Made by a program: the position numbers and the translations under genes
Notes under the pieces: generated by a model
What the model was told of the DNA's origin: nothing
Seen by the model: only the letters and a program-made list of their open reading frames with translations
Database searches by the model: none
Shown here: one piece after another, positions 1 through 8,771 of the stretch
Position numbering within the stretch: the first letter of the stretch is position 1
Layout of the letters: each line of letters opens with the position of its first letter
From: Allopseudospirillum japonicum
GTDB taxonomy: Bacteria; Pseudomonadota; Gammaproteobacteria; Pseudomonadales; Halomonadaceae
Length of the DNA stretch: 64,000 nt
Direction of reading: 5' to 3'
Assembly: GCF_900108915.1 (NCBI RefSeq)
Contig: NZ_FNYH01000002.1
Location: 248,001-312,000, forward strand

Positions 1-152
1 CCCGCAAAAGCAATGAATAAAATACCTGCTTTTCCCCAAAGTCCATTGGCAGCTGCCCACAAAAAGCTTGTTGCGAAAGCTGCCCAAGAAAAAGTCACAG
101 GAATTGCACAATAACCTTTACGTTCATGGTGATAAACACGAAACACTTGCAT
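1..152 (-). CDS. DUF2628-like small membrane protein (partial, runs off left edge)
   Basis: An open minus-strand frame enters the window edge. From the ATG at 152 it reads MQVFRVYHHERKGYCAIPVT, then a hydrophobic stretch beginning FSWAAFATSFLWAA. A short soluble N-terminus with a 'FSWxAF...LWA' motif followed by membrane segments resembles DUF2628 proteins, which have no settled function. An in-frame ATG at 164 is an alternative start. It lies about 40 bp downstream of trkH on the same strand and may be co-transcribed with it. Only about 50 residues are visible, so the family call rests on the N-terminal motif alone. Confidence 0.5.
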   Translation of the reverse strand, partial: MQVFRVYHHERKGYCAIPVTFSWAAFATSFLWAAANGLWGKAGILFIAFA

Positions 153-192
153 AACCACAACCATCCACACAAAAAAGAAAAAGATGTTCGCT

Positions 193-1644
193 TTAGCGCC
201 GCCAAAACATTGGCGTAAATAAAACGAGCAAGGTAAAAATTTCTAGGCGTCCTAACAACATAGCAATCACTAAAATCCATTTAGCTGGATCGGGAATATT
301 GCCATAATGTGCTGCGACTTCTCCTAAACCTGGACCCAAGTTATTTAAGCAAGAACCCACTGCAGACCAAGCGGTGACCTGATCTAGGCCGGTGGCTAAT
401 AAACCAATCAGCATCACCACGAAAATCATCAGATAAACGGAGAAAAATCCCCAAACAGCTTGCGCAATTTGATCTGGAATCGAGTAATTACCCACTTTCA
501 CTGGGAAAACCCCATTGGGATGCAAGAGGCGTTTCATTTCGCGAATCCCTTGCTTGATGATTAAGTAAATACGGATCACCTTCATACCGCCAGCCGTTGA
601 ACCCGCACAGCCACCGACAAAAGCTAATAAAAACAAGGTAAAAGGTAAAACGCTCGGCCAGATGCTAAAATCTGCGACTCCAAAACCTGTGGTGGTCGCC
701 ACTGAAACCACCTCAAACACGCCTTGGCGAATGGCATCCTGATAGGTTTCTGTAGTGTGCGAGATAATTAAAATGGTGACAGTAACCACGCAGGAAATCA
801 CCAATAGCCAGAATAAAAAGCGTACTTCGGGATCTTGGGTATAATGGCGGAAGCTGCGTTCGTGCCAAGCGACAAAGTGCATGGCATAGTTGATCGAAGA
901 CACCAGCATAAAGAAAATTGCGATGCTTTCGATTAAAGCACTATCAAAATAACCTATGCTGGCATCATGGGTGGAAAAGCCACCAATGGCCACAGTAGAA
1001 AAGCTATGCCCCATAGCATCAAACCAGTTCATGCCCGCGTACCAGTAAGCAAGGAAGCAAGCAAGGGTAAGAAAAAGATAGATATACCAAAGAGTTTTAG
1101 CAGTTTCAGTAATCCTAGGGGTCAGCTTGGCGTCTTTCATAGGGCCTGGGATTTCTGTGCGATATAGTTGCATCCCGCCGATACCTAACATGGGTAAAAT
1201 AGCGACTGCCAGGACGATAATCCCCATACCACCAAACCATTGTAGTTGTTGGCGATACCACAAAATAGATTCAGGTAATAAATCCAAGCCGGTAATAACA
1301 GTCGCACCTGTGGTGGATAAACCTGACATAGATTCAAATAAGGCATCGGTAAAAGAAAGATGAGGTTCGGTAGAGAAATACAGGGGTAAGGCACCGAAAA
1401 GGCCTAAAACAGACCAAAATAAAACGGTAATTAAGTATCCATCTCGGGTACGTAATTCACGCTTAATGCTTCTATGGGGTAACCAAAGAAAAAAACCCGC
1501 CAATAAAGTACAGGCAAAAGCTAATAAAAAGGCTGTATGCGAACCGTCGCTATAAATCCAAGAAATAACAACAGGTGGTAACATAGAAATGCTAAACACC
1601 ATGAGCAAAATCCCAAGGATGCGTAGCGTTAATTTAATGCTCAC
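193..1644 (-). CDS. trkH: Trk potassium uptake system membrane subunit TrkH
   Basis: 483 residues, the same length as E. coli TrkH. This is the K+-translocating channel subunit of the Trk system in the inner membrane and works with the NAD-binding subunit TrkA. The four selectivity-filter loops are visible: STTGAT near residue 110, VAIGGFSTHD near 220, TTTGFG near 320 and LNNLGPGLG near 435. The membrane hairpins between them are hydrophobic, and the C-terminus FTPMFWRR matches the family ending. It starts 23 bp after the trkA stop on the same strand, so the two subunits look co-transcribed. No defects seen. Confidence 0.97.
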   Translation of the reverse strand: MSIKLTLRILGILLMVFSISMLPPVVISWIYSDGSHTAFLLAFACTLLAGFFLWLPHRSIKRELRTRDGYLITVLFWSVLGLFGALPLYFSTEPHLSFTDALFESMSGLSTTGATVITGLDLLPESILWYRQQLQWFGGMGIIVLAVAILPMLGIGGMQLYRTEIPGPMKDAKLTPRITETAKTLWYIYLFLTLACFLAYWYAGMNWFDAMGHSFSTVAIGGFSTHDASIGYFDSALIESIAIFFMLVSSINYAMHFVAWHERSFRHYTQDPEVRFLFWLLVISCVVTVTILIISHTTETYQDAIRQGVFEVVSVATTTGFGVADFSIWPSVLPFTLFLLAFVGGCAGSTAGGMKVIRIYLIIKQGIREMKRLLHPNGVFPVKVGNYSIPDQIAQAVWGFFSVYLMIFVVMLIGLLATGLDQVTAWSAVGSCLNNLGPGLGEVAAHYGNIPDPAKWILVIAMLLGRLEIFTLLVLFTPMFWRR

Positions 1645-1667
1645 AAGCTAACTCCCTTAAGATAAGG

Positions 1668-3047
1668 CTATAAATAGCCAAAGCCTGCTTCAATAAGGCG
1701 CTCAACATCACGAATCCGGCTTTTATCGACAAGGAACAAAATAATATGATCTTTTTCTTGGATCACTAAATCCCCATGGGCAATGTGCACTTCGTTATTA
1801 CGTACAATGGCGCCAATGGTAGTGCCTTTGGGAAGCGGAATGTCTTCAATCGCGCGACCAACGATTTTCGATGTGCGTTCATCACCTAAGGCAACCACTT
1901 CTATTGCTTCTGCAGCCCCTCTGCGTAAAGAATGCACACTTTTGATTTCGCCGTGGCGTACATGAGTTAATAAGCTGCCAATAGTGGCTTGTTGTGGGGA
2001 AACGGCAATATCAATATCATGCCCTTGGACCAGATCAACATAAGCCGCATTATTAATTAAGGTGATAACCTTACTTGCCCCCATGCGTTTTGCCAGCATA
2101 GAAGACATAATATTGACTTCATCATCATTGGTGAGCGCACAAAATAAATCAACATCTTCGATATTTTCTTCTTGTAATAATGCCTTATTGGTAGCTGAGC
2201 CATGTAAGACAACGGTGCGGTTGAGCTTGTCAGAAAGATCTTTACAACGTTTGAAATCATATTCAATGATTTTGATTTGGTATTGATGTTCTAAAGATTC
2301 CGCTAAGCGTTCACCAATGTTACCTCCACCGGCAATCATGATATAACGATAATCATGGTCTACTTTACGTAACTCACTCATCACCGCGCGGATATTGTGA
2401 CGTGCCGCAATAAAAAAGACTTCATCGTCGGCTTCGATCACGGTATCCCCGTGTGGAATCATGGCGCGATCTCGCCGATAAACTGCCGCAACCCGAGTGT
2501 CTACATTCGGCATATGTTGACGTAAGGTGCCTAATTCTTGACCGACCAAAGGCCCACCATAATACGCACGTACGGCCACCAGTTGCACACGCCCATCGGC
2601 AAAGTCCAAGACTTGTAACGCCCCTGGATACTCGACTAAACGGCGAATATAGTTAGTGACGACTTGTTCTGGACTGATGGTGACATCAATAGGAATGGCA
2701 GCATCGCTAAAAAGCCCCTTGCTACGTGTTAGGTAAGCGGTGGCACGCACGCGGGCAATTTTGGTCGGTGTGTTAAATAAAGAATGGGCAACCTGACAAG
2801 CCACCATATTCACTTCGTCAGAGTTAGTCACTGCCACCAAAATATCAGCATCTTCGATGCCTGCTTGCCGCAGCACCGCAGGAAAGGAGGCACGCCCTTG
2901 GACTGTACGTATATCGAGTCGGTTTTGTAACTCACGCAGGCGCTCGCCAGAAGTATCAACAATCGTAATATCGTTATCTTCTTTGGCAAGATGTTCCGCG
3001 AGGGTGCCTCCGACCTGACCAGCACCCAAGATGATGATTTTTTTCAT
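1668..3047 (-). CDS. trkA: Trk system potassium uptake protein TrkA
   Basis: 459 residues (E. coli TrkA 458). Cytoplasmic peripheral subunit that gates TrkH in response to NAD(H). It has the family's duplicated layout: RCK_N Rossmann domain ([13 protein letters not shown] at about 8-20), RCK_C domain (about 140-225), second Rossmann domain ([12 protein letters not shown] near 235) and second RCK_C domain. In most gammaproteobacteria trkA directly follows rsmB; here a tnpB element separates them. The ATG at 3047 has no strong Shine-Dalgarno sequence (preceded by ACTTTAATTTT), so translation may be modest or the leader may have been altered by the insertion. Confidence 0.97.
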   Translation of the reverse strand: MKKIIILGAGQVGGTLAEHLAKEDNDITIVDTSGERLRELQNRLDIRTVQGRASFPAVLRQAGIEDADILVAVTNSDEVNMVACQVAHSLFNTPTKIARVRATAYLTRSKGLFSDAAIPIDVTISPEQVVTNYIRRLVEYPGALQVLDFADGRVQLVAVRAYYGGPLVGQELGTLRQHMPNVDTRVAAVYRRDRAMIPHGDTVIEADDEVFFIAARHNIRAVMSELRKVDHDYRYIMIAGGGNIGERLAESLEHQYQIKIIEYDFKRCKDLSDKLNRTVVLHGSATNKALLQEENIEDVDLFCALTNDDEVNIMSSMLAKRMGASKVITLINNAAYVDLVQGHDIDIAVSPQQATIGSLLTHVRHGEIKSVHSLRRGAAEAIEVVALGDERTSKIVGRAIEDIPLPKGTTIGAIVRNNEVHIAHGDLVIQEKDHIILFLVDKSRIRDVERLIEAGFGYL

Positions 3048-3103
3048 AAAATTAAAGTCTTCAGCGTTAAGTATCTTAAAGGCTTAGGATATGTGTGACT
3101 GCT

Positions 3104-3123
3104 CCCCGCCCTGACAGGCGCGG
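3104..3123 (-). repeat. IS200/IS605 right-end hairpin (omegaRNA 3' end region)
   Basis: On the minus strand CCGCGCC and GGGCGGGG flank a short loop, with one G-G mismatch in the stem, then GGGGAGCAGTCACA. This is the usual right-end signature downstream of tnpB, where the guide RNA scaffold (omegaRNA) ends. Any guide would begin right after it, in the trkA leader. Confidence 0.65.
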
Positions 3124-3134
3124 CTTCCAACTTT

Positions 3135-4013
3135 TCAGGCCGCAACCGGCGCGTGGCCGGATTGACGCAAGCCTCCATTGGCAGGCACCGACAGTCCTTC
3201 GGCCCTTAGTTTAATCATGCCCTGCTGACGGATATTGATCGCGGCGTTAACGTCGCGGTCAAGCGCTACTGTACAAACAGGGCATGTCCACTTGCGTACT
3301 GACAAGGGCAGAGTGTCTACCCTGTGCCCACAGCAAGAGCATGTCTTAGAGCTGGCAAACCAGGGGTCGATTTTAACCAGGTACTTGCCTTGCGCCTTGG
3401 CTTTATATTCCAACTTCTGGATCAAAGCTGACCAGCTGGCATCTGCGGTGTGCTTAGATAGCTTCCGGTTTTTCAGCAGGTTTTTGACTTTTAGTGTCTC
3501 AACAATCACCGCTTGGTTTTCGTCAACAATCGTTCGAGACAGCTTGTGCTGAAAATCAGCACGGGCGTTTTTCAGCCGCTCATGCGCCTTAGCAAGTTGA
3601 AGACGCGCTTTGATCGGCTCCATTTTTGGCACCTTGATCCAGTTTTCTCTAGCACTCACACTCATACAGTGATAGCTGGATTGCTTACCATGTTTGCGCT
3701 TGAACTTGGGGTAACGGGCGGGGCACTTGGGATCAAAGAAATTCTGGAAGGCTTTATCGAGGTTGATGCACGCTTGCTGAAGTGCAATCGAATCAAAATC
3801 CTTGAGCCAGGGATACTTGCGGGATTTCTTCGCAACAGCCAGCAGGGGCTTCATGTCCCTTTTTGCATTCAGCTTGGTGCCATGACGCTTGTACTGGCTG
3901 CTGATGATATGCAAAGCCTTGTTATACGCAAAGCGCACAGCACCGAACTGGCGTTTGAGAAGTTCTGCCTGCTCGGGTGTCGGGTAGATGCGTACTTTTG
4001 TGGCTTTGATCAT
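3135..4013 (-). pseudogene. tnpB: RNA-guided endonuclease TnpB, internally deleted
   Basis: 292 residues, about 100 short of typical TnpB. Present: the N-terminal OrfB helix-turn-helix region (1-40), the RuvC-II glutamate (E172 in VIVETLKVKNL), the zinc ribbon (C225, C228, C244, C247) and the RuvC-III aspartate motif (LDRDVNAA, 251-258). Absent: the segment between ENWIKVPKMEPIKAR (ends at 137) and LQLAKAHERLKNAR, which in the family holds the end of the wedge domain and the RuvC-I aspartate motif ((V)G(I/V)DLG). The frame stays open across the junction near base 3603, so the loss is an in-frame deletion. Nuclease activity should be lost. It could be a plain relic or, less likely, a nuclease-dead RNA-binding derivative. 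Confidence 0.8.
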
Positions 4014-4049
4014 GCTGTAAATAATCCAGTATTATTTATCCGCTGATAT

Positions 4050-4070
4050 CCCTGCCCGATTGGGCGAGGG
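4050..4070 (-). repeat. IS200/IS605 left-end subterminal hairpin
   Basis: On the minus strand CCCT-C-GCCC AATC GGGC-AGGG forms an 8-bp stem with a single bulged C. It lies 37 bp upstream of the tnpB start and 35 bp beyond the rsmB stop, as expected for the left-end structure recognised by the family's Y1 transposase. Confidence 0.55.
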
Positions 4071-4104
4071 TTTACGCGGTTTTTGCTAAGGTAAGACGGG
4101 CCTG

Positions 4105-5415
4105 TTAAGATGCTACTTTTTTCAGGCAAGCATAGAAAAAGCCATCATGCCCTTGAGGTTGCGGCAGTAACTGACGCCCTATGCCTGATGCTTGTCCCCA
4201 AGAAAAGGTGTCCAACTTGATCACTTCAGCATCTGGGTGCTGATAGATGAAATTAGCCATCACATCCTTGTTCTCACGCGTTAAAGTTGAGCAAGTAGCA
4301 TAAACTAAGATGCCGTTAGGTGTTAGTAGTGGCCACAGACTTTGTAAGAGTTTTTGTTGTATAGCAACCAGAGCATCTATATCTGAAAGGCGGCGTAGAT
4401 GTTTGATATCTGGATGACGGCGAATGACCCCAGTCCCAGAACAAGGAGCATCTAGCAAAATGCGATCAAAGGCCTGACCATCCCACCAAGTATCAGGTTG
4501 TGCCGCATCCGCACAGATGAGCTGGCAAGGTGCCTGTGGTTGCAAACGATCTAGGCTCGTTTGTACGGCTTGCAAACGTTGCGGATCTTTATCGAGGGCA
4601 ACTAATTCACCCAGTTGGGGATAAGCCTGCAACAAATGCATACTTTTACCACCAGGCGCACAACACGCATCCAAAACCCGCATCTTGGCTTTGACTTGCA
4701 ATAGATCAGCAGCAAGTTGTGCAGCTTCATCTTGTACACTGACCCAGCCTTGGGCAAAACCTGGTAAATTTTCTACCTTAAGCGCTTGTGCAAAATAAAC
4801 ACCCGTGGTGGCATAAGGGGCTGGCTCAGCTTGGATGCCTTGGTCTGCAAGTGTTTTTAGGTAGTCATCTCGACTAATCGCCTGAGTATTAACACGCACG
4901 GTAAAAGGCGGGCGTTGGTTATTGGCTTCAGCAATGGCTTGCCAATCGGTACCAAAGGACTTTTTCCATGCTTTGAGTAACCAACTTGGGTGTGCATAAG
5001 CCGCTTCTTGCTTTTGGTTGGCCTGTGCAACTAGGTTTGCGCCTTCTTCTTGGACACGTCTTAAGCAAGCATTGAGTACCTTGGTTGCCCAGGTTTTATT
5101 GAGCTCGCGAGCACCTTCGACGGTTTCACTTAAGGCTGCATGGGCCGGAATCCGTGTATAGATGAGTTGATACATCCCCACCAGCAATAAAGCGTGTAAG
5201 TCGGTATCCTTATTTTTCCATGCTTGTTTAAGCAATAAGCGGCTCATCGCTTGCAAGCGTGGTAGAAAACGCATGACCCCAAAACAAATTTCTTGCACCA
5301 AGGCCGCATCTGCTGCACTTAGGCCTTGTTGTGCTTGCGCCAGTGGTTGAGTCAAAGAAGCTTTTTGTTGCAAAACTGGGCAGAGGGCTTGTGCTGCACG
5401 CGTGCGTATATTCAC
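4105..5415 (-). CDS. rsmB: 16S rRNA (cytosine(967)-C(5))-methyltransferase RsmB
   Basis: 436 residues (E. coli RsmB 429). It makes m5C967 in 16S rRNA. The N-terminal third is the NusB-like RNA-binding domain. The C-terminal Rossmann methyltransferase shows the SAM motif LDACCAPGGKSMHLL (about 250), the motif IV DAPCSGTGVIRRHPD (about 320) and the catalytic cysteine in VYATCSTL (about 372). Its ATG overlaps the fmt stop by 4 nt (5412-5415), indicating translational coupling. Downstream, the usual next gene trkA is separated by the tnpB element. Confidence 0.97.
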   Translation of the reverse strand: MNIRTRAAQALCPVLQQKASLTQPLAQAQQGLSAADAALVQEICFGVMRFLPRLQAMSRLLLKQAWKNKDTDLHALLLVGMYQLIYTRIPAHAALSETVEGARELNKTWATKVLNACLRRVQEEGANLVAQANQKQEAAYAHPSWLLKAWKKSFGTDWQAIAEANNQRPPFTVRVNTQAISRDDYLKTLADQGIQAEPAPYATTGVYFAQALKVENLPGFAQGWVSVQDEAAQLAADLLQVKAKMRVLDACCAPGGKSMHLLQAYPQLGELVALDKDPQRLQAVQTSLDRLQPQAPCQLICADAAQPDTWWDGQAFDRILLDAPCSGTGVIRRHPDIKHLRRLSDIDALVAIQQKLLQSLWPLLTPNGILVYATCSTLTRENKDVMANFIYQHPDAEVIKLDTFSWGQASGIGRQLLPQPQGHDGFFYACLKKVAS

Positions 5416-6401
5416 TGTATCGCTTCCTCCTCAGGGCAGGCAAAGCGAGTCGCTAAAAGAGGCCATTTTTGCGCATAGTTAGGCGCAAGGCTTGCAAAAG
5501 CTTGGGCTTTTTTGCCGGGAAATTGAATCACTTCAAGGCGTAATGCATCCTGTGCGCATGCGATGGTCACGCCGTGCTCATCTAGGGCAACCAAACTACC
5601 GGGAGGTGCTTGAGGATGTGGATTGGTTTGTACGCTTGCTTGCCAGATACGAAGACTAGCCGCTGGGTTAGCTTGATCTTGTGCGAGTAAAGTCCAAGCC
5701 ATCGGCCAAGGATTGTATCCACGTACATAACGTGCTAACTGACTAGCAGGTAAGCGCCAATCGAGCTGAGCTTCTGCCTTAGTGAGTTTATGGGCATAAG
5801 TGACTTGGCTTTCATCTTGATGTTCTGCAACTAGGCTTTGCGCAGCCAAGTGGGGCAAGGTCTCGACAAGCGTTTGCGCACCCAGTTCGGCAAGCGCATC
5901 GTGCAAGCTGGCTGAGGTATCTTGTGCCTGAATGGGTAACTCGCGTTTGACCAGCATAGGGCCTGTATCTAAACCGGCCTGCATTTGCATTAGGGTCACA
6001 CCTGTTGTGGTATCACCTTCGATAAGGGCGCGTTGAATTGGAGCGGCACCACGCCAACGCGGTAGCAAAGAAGCGTGTACATTAATACAGCCCAGTGTGG
6101 GAATATCTAAAACCGCCTGTGGCAAAATTAACCCATAAGCTACCACAATCAGTAAATCGGGTTTTAAAGCCGCTAGCTCAGCTTGCGCCTCTGGGTTTTT
6201 TAGGCTTTCGGGTTGGTAGACTGGGCATTGATGCGCTAAAGCACAGCTTTTCACTGGGCTGGGCATCAGCTTGCGTCCACGTCCTGCAGGGCGGTCTGGC
6301 TGAGTATATACAGCCACTGGTACGTAATCTTGGCTCAATAAAGCCTGTAAATGGGTTGCAGCAAATTCGGGCGTACCCGCAAAGACAAGACGTAAAGACA
6401 T
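5412..6401 (-). CDS. fmt: Methionyl-tRNA formyltransferase
   Basis: 329 residues (E. coli 315). It formylates Met-tRNAfMet with 10-formyl-THF so that translation can start. The N-terminal formyltransferase domain starts LRLVFAGTPEFAATHLQALL; the folate-binding and catalytic region is HASLLPRWRGAAPIQRALIE, followed by TGVTLMQMQAGLDTGPM (about 110-150). The C-terminal OB-like tRNA-binding domain lies at about 210-320. It overlaps rsmB by 4 nt. Unlike E. coli, where def and fmt are adjacent, 104 bp containing a terminator separate it from def, so it probably has its own promoter. Confidence 0.97.
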   Translation of the reverse strand: MSLRLVFAGTPEFAATHLQALLSQDYVPVAVYTQPDRPAGRGRKLMPSPVKSCALAHQCPVYQPESLKNPEAQAELAALKPDLLIVVAYGLILPQAVLDIPTLGCINVHASLLPRWRGAAPIQRALIEGDTTTGVTLMQMQAGLDTGPMLVKRELPIQAQDTSASLHDALAELGAQTLVETLPHLAAQSLVAEHQDESQVTYAHKLTKAEAQLDWRLPASQLARYVRGYNPWPMAWTLLAQDQANPAASLRIWQASVQTNPHPQAPPGSLVALDEHGVTIACAQDALRLEVIQFPGKKAQAFASLAPNYAQKWPLLATRFACPEEEAIQ

Positions 6402-6439
6402 AAGGCTCGTTCTACCTCATCAACCTATAAAAAACGCAT

Positions 6440-6480
6440 GATAAAACAAAGCTCAAGCGGGCAGTGCCTTGCTTGAGCTT
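6440..6480 (-). terminator. Intrinsic terminator after def
   Basis: A perfect 10-bp inverted repeat, AAGCTCAAGC / GCTTGAGCTT, spans 6449-6480 with a 12-nt loop that can form an extra GGC/GCC stem. On the minus strand it is followed by TGTTTTATC. It lies 25 bp beyond the def stop and before fmt. Confidence 0.75.
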
Positions 6481-6505
6481 GCATCTAAGATGATCACAAT
6501 TAGGG

Positions 6506-7018
6506 TTAGGAAGCAGCGCGTTGACGCTTTTCTAGTTTTTTGCGTACCCGCTGTTGTTTTAATGGTGATAAATAATCCACAAATAAGCGTCCCTCCAAGT
6601 GGTCACACTCATGCTGAATACAGTGCGCAAGCAAGCCATCAGCCACAAAATTTTGTGGTTTGCCCTGAGCATCAAGCGCTTGTACTTGGATTTTTAGAGC
6701 GCGGGGGATCTCTGCTTGAATTTCAGGGACAGATAAACACCCTTCGGACATGAGTTCACGCTCGTTATCCAAAGGCTGATATTCTGGATTGATTAATACA
6801 AGTGGCTCGGATTTATCTTCAGAAACATCAATCACAATCAAACGCTTATGTACATTCACCTGAGTCGCTGCCAGCCCTATCCCAGGCGCATGATACATGG
6901 TTGCAAACATGGATTCGATCAAAGCTTGCAGCTCGGTGTTAATCTCTTCCACTGCAATCGCTTGGGCGCGTGTGCGTAGGCGTGGATCTGGATATTCGAG
7001 AATTTCGAGTAAGGGCAT
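6506..7018 (-). CDS. def: Peptide deformylase
   Basis: 170 residues (E. coli 169). Metalloenzyme that removes the formyl group from nascent proteins. All three family motifs are present: GIGLAATQ (about 43-50), EGCLSVP with the metal-ligand cysteine (about 90) and QHECDHLEG with the HExxH metal site (about 132-140). I chose the ATG at 7018 (MPLLEILEYPDPRLR) over the one at 7024, because AGG lies 8 nt upstream and this start matches the family N-terminus. It is divergent from the LysM lipoprotein gene, a common arrangement. A terminator follows it, separating it from fmt. Confidence 0.97.
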   Translation of the reverse strand: MPLLEILEYPDPRLRTRAQAIAVEEINTELQALIESMFATMYHAPGIGLAATQVNVHKRLIVIDVSEDKSEPLVLINPEYQPLDNERELMSEGCLSVPEIQAEIPRALKIQVQALDAQGKPQNFVADGLLAHCIQHECDHLEGRLFVDYLSPLKQQRVRKKLEKRQRAAS

Positions 7019-7198
7019 ATGCATTACCTAAATAAACAAAAAGTACCCATGACATCCAAAAAAGGTAGAAAACCTTAGCTAGATATTCATTGAGAGTACA
7101 AAAACACCGGCTAGTTTAGCAAAAATCTGCAGGCGCGGCCTGCTTGCGGTATTCTGGTCAATAACCCATGAAGACTCCATCATTAAGGCCCCTTGATT

Positions 7199-8344
7199 AT
7201 GCTGTTGTTAAAAAATCAGCCCCTATTAGCGGGTATGTTGGCGTTGAGCTTAAGCGCTTGTGCCACCTCACCAGACTCTGTTAACAAAATCCCAGAGATG
7301 CCTGTAGTGACAAAGGTGCCAACAGGTACACCCGAGGAACAGCTGACGCAAGCGTTACAAGAGACAGCGCCTGAAATCTATCAGGTGCGTCGTGGCGATA
7401 CCTTGTGGGATATTGCCGCACGTTATTTAAAAGACCCTTGGTTATGGCCACAACTTTGGCAAGCCAATCCTCAGCTAGCCAATCCTCACCTTATCTACCC
7501 AGGCGATATTTTACACCTGATTCGGGTGGAAGGTGTGCCTCAAGTTGTGCGCGCTTCGCAAAATGGCGCGGCGCAAGCTTCAGCTTCTCGAGCAGGTCAA
7601 AAGGAGGTGGTGCGTTTAAGTCCAGAGATTCGTGAAATTCCTCTAGAAGAAGCGATTCCCACCATTCCTTTGCGGGTGATAGGTGGTTTTTTAAGTCAAA
7701 GCCGTGTGATTGATGCATCTCGGTTGAAACAAGCAGCTTATGTAGTCGGGGTTGAGGAAAATAAAGTCGTTGCAGGTGCTGGGGATGCCATTTTTGTGCG
7801 TGGTGATTTAGATGTGCAGCAAAAAAATTATGGCATCTATCGGCATGAGATTGTGTATCGAGATTTGAAAACCCAAGAGATCCTCGGGCATGAGGCCTCT
7901 TATTTAGGGCGTGCTCAGCTAGAAACTTATGCTCAACCTTTAAGCACGTTGCGTTTGAATCGTAGTCGTTTGGAAGTCCGTGCCTCTGATGTCGTTTTGC
8001 CTGGTGATGAGCAGGATGTTTTATCCTCTTTCACGCCCAAAGCACCAACACAAGAAGTCACAGGGCAAATTATTCATGTTTTAGATGGGGTAAGCCAAAT
8101 TGGTCGTCATAGTGTCGTGGTGATTGATAAAGGGAAAAGCTCACAGCTGGAAACCGGTGATACGCTGTTGATTTTACAAAATATTGGCAAAGCAAAAGAT
8201 CCCAAAACAGGGGAGCTACTCGCTTTGCCACCTAGTCGTGCTGGTGTGTTAATGGTCTTTCGCGTATTTGAACAAGTCAGTTACGCGATTGTGATGCAGG
8301 CGACACGCCCTTTAGATGTCGGCGATTATATTGCATCGCCATAA
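7199..8344 (+). CDS. LysM-domain lipoprotein
   Basis: 381 residues. It begins with a lipoprotein signal (hydrophobic MLLLKNQPLLAGMLALSLSAC, lipobox LSAC). A LysM domain follows (YQVRRGDTLWDIAARYL... HLIYPGDILHLI, about 65-110), and the rest is a family-typical region of unknown fold. LysM binds peptidoglycan, so it probably sits in the periplasm anchored to a membrane. The family is normally encoded between def and dprA; here def is divergent upstream but no dprA follows. ATG 7199 is preferred to the TTG at 7193 because AAGG lies 10 nt upstream. Confidence 0.9.
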   Translation: MLLLKNQPLLAGMLALSLSACATSPDSVNKIPEMPVVTKVPTGTPEEQLTQALQETAPEIYQVRRGDTLWDIAARYLKDPWLWPQLWQANPQLANPHLIYPGDILHLIRVEGVPQVVRASQNGAAQASASRAGQKEVVRLSPEIREIPLEEAIPTIPLRVIGGFLSQSRVIDASRLKQAAYVVGVEENKVVAGAGDAIFVRGDLDVQQKNYGIYRHEIVYRDLKTQEILGHEASYLGRAQLETYAQPLSTLRLNRSRLEVRASDVVLPGDEQDVLSSFTPKAPTQEVTGQIIHVLDGVSQIGRHSVVVIDKGKSSQLETGDTLLILQNIGKAKDPKTGELLALPPSRAGVLMVFRVFEQVSYAIVMQATRPLDVGDYIASP

Positions 8345-8368
8345 CATCAATCAGTAGGCCGGCTCTCA

Positions 8369-8398
8369 AGGGTATGACTGGCCATACCCTTTATTTTT
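8369..8398 (+). terminator. Intrinsic terminator after the LysM gene
   Basis: An 8-bp stem AGGGTATG / CATACCCT with a 6-nt loop (8369-8390) is followed by TTATTTTT. It begins 24 bp after the LysM gene stop. The stop codon of the convergent hypothetical gene overlaps the T tract. Confidence 0.8.
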
Positions 8399-8771
8399 AG
8401 TCGGCGTTCGCTGTGAATTTATCTAGTGCACTACGGAAACGTTCGTACTCGCTTGAGTCAGGTAAGAAAAATAAGGTGTAATAGGCTTTAACAAATTGCG
8501 AGCTTTTGGGCGCGTTTTCTTTGTTATTAAGACGATTAGAACCATGGTTGTAACACATTTTCAGGTGGACAACTCGGGTGCTTTTAGGAATGCTAATGGT
8601 TTTGCCATCTAAAGCAGATTTTTCTTTCGATTCTTTCAAAGTATAAGTCGATAATTCAGCGACTTGCTGTAAATTTAAATAAAAATGACTGGTGACAGGC
8701 ACAATGGCGTCTTTACCTGTATCATTGTTCTGCATATAAATGTGGCTGTTTTTACGAACTTTAATAAACAT
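8397..8771 (-). CDS. Hypothetical protein
   Basis: 124 residues from the ATG at 8771 (GGAGAC lies 8 nt upstream, which favours it over the ATG at 8786). I do not recognise the family. It is a soluble, lysine- and asparagine-rich protein with no signal peptide or membrane segment, starting MFIKVRKNSHIYMQNNDTGK and containing one cysteine. It is convergent with the LysM lipoprotein gene and occupies the place where dprA would normally follow. The good ribosome-binding site supports a real gene; its function is unknown. Confidence 0.6.
   Translation of the reverse strand: MFIKVRKNSHIYMQNNDTGKDAIVPVTSHFYLNLQQVAELSTYTLKESKEKSALDGKTISIPKSTRVVHLKMCYNHGSNRLNNKENAPKSSQFVKAYYTLFFLPDSSEYERFRSALDKFTANAD

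Larger units (their letters stand above)
3098..4070 (-). mobile_element. Solo tnpB element of the IS200/IS605 (IS1341-like) type, no tnpA
   Basis: The element consists of a tnpB open frame flanked by subterminal hairpins: a left-end hairpin at 4050-4070 and a right-end hairpin at 3104-3123 on the coding strand, the latter followed by GGGGAGCAGTCAC. No Y1 transposase gene accompanies it. It sits between the rsmB stop (4105) and the trkA start (3047), which are neighbours in many relatives. IS200/IS605 elements make no terminal inverted repeats or target duplications, so exact ends cannot be read here; the limits given are the hairpins. Confidence 0.75.

Noticed and set aside
95-280. Minus-strand frame of 61 codons
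   Set aside because: It overlaps the end of trkH in another frame and competes with the DUF2628-like frame, which has a recognisable motif; it has no family features.
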